Source: CAWCXF01 sp963799455
GTDB lineage: Bacteria > Pseudomonadota > Alphaproteobacteria > Rhodobacterales > Rhodobacteraceae
Reading direction: 5' to 3'
DNA length: 64,000 bases
Assembly (NCBI GenBank): GCA_963799455.1
Contig: CAWCXF010000008.1
Location: 744,001 to 808,000, forward strand
Both the position numbers and the translations under genes were made by a program. The notes beneath the pieces are model-generated. The model saw only the letters and a program-made list of their open reading frames with translations, ran no database searches and was not told the origin of the DNA. Positions 62,032 to 64,000 of this stretch are shown here, piece after piece. Every line of letters starts with the position of its first letter. Positions within the stretch are counted from its first letter, which is position 1.

Positions 62032-62922
62032 ATGCCCGACGCCCCCTACCCTCCTGTCGAGGTCCCCGAGGCCGAGGAGCCCGGCCCGGAGCCGAAGATC
62101 CCCACGGTGCGCGCGCCCGTCGGCGCGTGCGACGCCCATGTCCACATGCTCGCGGGGCCGAGCGAGTATCCGCTGTGGTCGGGGCGCTCGGAGGATCCCG
62201 ACCCCGACCGGGGCTTCGAGGACTGGCTCGGCGCCTTGAGCGAGCATCTGGACCGCCTGGGATGCACCCGCGTGGTGCTGGTCCAGTCGATCTTCTACGG
62301 CACCGACAACGCCGTGACGCTCGACGCCGCCGCGCGCCTGGGCGAGATGGCGCGCGCCGTGGCGCTGGTGTCGGGCGACGCCACCGACGAGCGCTTGGAT
62401 GAGCTGCGCGAGGCGGGCGCCGTGGGGGTGCGGCTCAACCTCGTCCATGGCGGGGTGCTGTCGTGGGAGGGGGCGCGGGCGATGGCGCCGCGGCTCGCCG
62501 AGCGCGGGATGCACGTCCAGATGCTGTGCCACGCCGACCGCGACCTTGCGGAGATCGCCGAGGAGGTGGCGGCGCTCCCGGTGCCGGTGGTGATCGACCA
62601 CGCGGGCTGGCCCGAGGGCGACCTCGGGGGGGTCGAGACGCTCTGCCGGCTGCTCGGCGAGGGGAACACTTGGGTGAAGCTGTCGGGCGCCTATCGCCTC
62701 ACCGAGGCGCCTTACCGCGAGGCCGACGCGCTCGTCCGGCGGCTGGCGGAGGCCAACCCCGAGCGCTGCGTCTGGGGCTCGGATTGGCCGCACGTCATGC
62801 TGCGGGGGGCCGGGAGGCCCGACGCGGGCGTTCTGCTCGACGCCTTCATGCGGGCGGTGGAGGAGCCCGAGATGCGGCAGCGCATCCTGGTGGACAACGC
62901 GGCCGCGCTCTACGGGTTCTGA
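62032..62922 (+). CDS. Amidohydrolase family 2 (2-pyrone-4,6-dicarboxylate hydrolase-like)
   Basis: A 296-residue TIM-barrel metal hydrolase. Motifs are in order: ACDAHVHMLAGP (HxH, about residues 32-43), MLCHADRDL (His, about 164), VVIDHAGWPEGDL (DHxG, about 185) and RCVWGSDWPHVML (GSDWPH, Asp near 247). This set is typical of COG3618/LigI-like lactonases and related amidohydrolases. An AGGAGAGAGAC ribosome site precedes the ATG. The preceding mobile DNA gives no functional context, so the substrate is open. Confidence 0.9.
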   Translation: MPDAPYPPVEVPEAEEPGPEPKIPTVRAPVGACDAHVHMLAGPSEYPLWSGRSEDPDPDRGFEDWLGALSEHLDRLGCTRVVLVQSIFYGTDNAVTLDAAARLGEMARAVALVSGDATDERLDELREAGAVGVRLNLVHGGVLSWEGARAMAPRLAERGMHVQMLCHADRDLAEIAEEVAALPVPVVIDHAGWPEGDLGGVETLCRLLGEGNTWVKLSGAYRLTEAPYREADALVRRLAEANPERCVWGSDWPHVMLRGAGRPDAGVLLDAFMRAVEEPEMRQRILVDNAAALYGF

Positions 62923-63183
62923 GGGGCCGGCGGCGGCGTGATCCGCTTCGTCTCCGACGGGTGTGGGTGCCGCGGCCGGACGCATGGCATGAGGCCCGTC
63001 CTCGACCGTCGGGGCATCCCGCTCCGCTGCGGCGCCGGCGAGCGTCGGCATGGCTGGTGATCGGCCGGACGGCTTCGCGGCCCCATCGCCGGAGGGCCGA
63101 TCCGATCCCCGGACCGGCCCCGCTTCCCCTCGCCCGCCCGGCCCCCTAGATGCGGCGGGCCGAAGCCCCGAGGAGATCCCCCG
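62923..63183. other. Intergenic region before the oligoendopeptidase gene
   Basis: These 261 bases contain no supportable gene. Any promoter for the peptidase gene is here; the ribosome site GAGGAGA lies just before 63184. Confidence 0.4.
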
Positions 63184-64000
63184 ATGCGCCACGCCACGCC
63201 CGTCTTCGACGCCGACGCCGCCTCCGGTGGGAGGGATCTCGGCACGCTGCCCGAGTGGGATCTCACCGCCCTCTACGCCGCGCCCGACGCGCCCGAGATC
63301 AAGCGCGACCTCGACTGGCTGGAGGAGGCCTGCGCGCGGTTCAACGCCGACTACCAGGGGCGCCTCGCCACGCTCGACGCGCCCGCGATGCTGGAGTGCG
63401 TCGAGCGCTACGAGCGCATCGACGCCGTGGCGGGCCGGATCATGTCCTACGTCGGGCTGCGCCACTACCAGCAGACCCAGGATCCCGAGCGCGCCAAAGG
63501 CCTGGGCGACGCGCAGGACAAGGTGACCTCCTACACCACGCCGCTGGTGTTCTTCTCGCTGGAGACGAACCGGATCGAGGACGAGCGGATGGAGGGGCTG
63601 CTGGCGGAGTCCGAGGGGCTCGCGCGCTACCGCCCCGTGATCGAGAAGATGCGGGCGATGAAGCCCTACCAGCTCTCCGACGAGCTGGAGCGGTTCCTGC
63701 ACGACCAGTCCGCCGTGGGCGCCGCCGCCTGGAACCGGCTCTTCGACGAGACCGTGGCGGGGCTCTCGTTCGACGTGGACGGCGAGAGCCTGAGCATCGA
63801 GGCGACGCTGAACCTGCTGACCGACCCCGACCGGAACAAGCGCGAGGCCGCCGCCCGCGCCGTGGCGGAGGTGTTCGAGCGCAACGTCAAGCTCTTCGCG
63901 CGCGTCCACAACACGCTCGCCAAGGAGAAGGCGATCGAGGACCGCTGGCGGGGGCTGCCCACGCCGCAGACGGCGCGGCACCTGTCGAACCAGGTCGAGC
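63184..64000 (+). CDS. pepF: M3-family oligoendopeptidase (PepF-like), partial
   Basis: The first 272 residues of a cytosolic zinc peptidase; the frame runs off the right edge. The N-terminus GTLPEWDLTALYAAPDAPEI and the helical stretch LETNRIEDERMEGLLAES, then YQLSDELERFLHDQSAVGAA and NLLTDPDRNKREAAARAVAE, match the PepF/M3 N-terminal domain used by alphaproteobacterial oligoendopeptidase F. The catalytic HEXGH motif would lie beyond the window. The ATG at 63184 follows GAGGAGATCCCCC. Confidence 0.92.
   Translation, partial: MRHATPVFDADAASGGRDLGTLPEWDLTALYAAPDAPEIKRDLDWLEEACARFNADYQGRLATLDAPAMLECVERYERIDAVAGRIMSYVGLRHYQQTQDPERAKGLGDAQDKVTSYTTPLVFFSLETNRIEDERMEGLLAESEGLARYRPVIEKMRAMKPYQLSDELERFLHDQSAVGAAAWNRLFDETVAGLSFDVDGESLSIEATLNLLTDPDRNKREAAARAVAEVFERNVKLFARVHNTLAKEKAIEDRWRGLPTPQTARHLSNQVE

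Overview
The window is very GC-rich DNA (I judge about 70% G+C by eye) from an alphaproteobacterium, most likely a Rhodobacterales-type organism. The inference rests on gene content: lanthanide-type PQQ dehydrogenase, hydroxyproline catabolism with three proline-racemase/enolase-type enzymes, two RbsABC-type sugar ABC transporters, an HWE/HisKA_2-type kinase, and IS5/IS21/IS110/IS256 elements. No rRNA or tRNA gene was seen.

Layout. 1-4.3 kb: the end of a secreted protein, a periplasmic glycerophosphodiesterase, and a phosphonate pair (DUF1045 protein and phnM), with phnM flanked by two related 19-bp tandem arrays. 4.8-8.0 kb: a signalling cassette on the minus strand (KaiC-like double ATPase, histidine kinase with a degenerate receiver, single-domain response regulator). 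8.1-11.1 kb: a PQQ alcohol dehydrogenase whose frame runs into a cytochrome c plus solute-binding protein; one missing base in a homopolymer separates them, so the intact product is probably one three-part redox protein. 11.4-15.3 kb: a BCCT betaine-type transporter, an unusual two-domain membrane-anchored binding lipoprotein, and a universal stress protein. 16.2-26.5 kb: a hydroxyproline island (FAD dehydrogenase, DapA-family deaminase, trans-3-hydroxyproline dehydratase, 4-hydroxyproline epimerase, and a divergent enolase-superfamily dehydratase) followed by a five-gene LivKHMGF-type uptake system.

26.5-30.6 kb is a graveyard: fragments of a Toprim protein, an IS256 transposase, an OmpA-domain protein, an IS5 transposase and a dead serine recombinase between inverted arms, with short tandem repeats. 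30.9-54.9 kb is a large sugar/polyol-type catabolic locus. A plus-strand operon (PepD dipeptidase, epoxide hydrolase, ABC transporter 1) converges on a 12-gene minus-strand operon: TPP-dependent E1 alpha/beta, a free lipoyl protein, a GlpD-like FAD dehydrogenase, a class II aldolase, a lipoyl-less E2, ABC transporter 2, a glycerol-1-phosphate dehydrogenase homologue, an FGGY kinase and a HAD phosphatase. A SorC-family regulator and a second FGGY kinase lie divergently upstream. My inference is uptake, phosphorylation, oxidation and aldol cleavage of a polyol, with one product oxidised to an acyl-CoA by a disassembled 2-oxoacid/acetoin-type dehydrogenase. The substrate is unknown, and this is the best candidate here for an undescribed pathway.

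54.9-62.0 kb is a second mobile-element pile-up: a PhoD fragment abutting the kinase, a Uma2 gene, an IS5 copy, an IS21 element inserted in an IS110 gene (5-bp target duplication, frame restored on removal), a frameshifted IS256, an aminotransferase fragment, and a 279-bp internally deleted IS5 copy. Ordinary genes resume with an amidohydrolase and the start of an M3 oligoendopeptidase.
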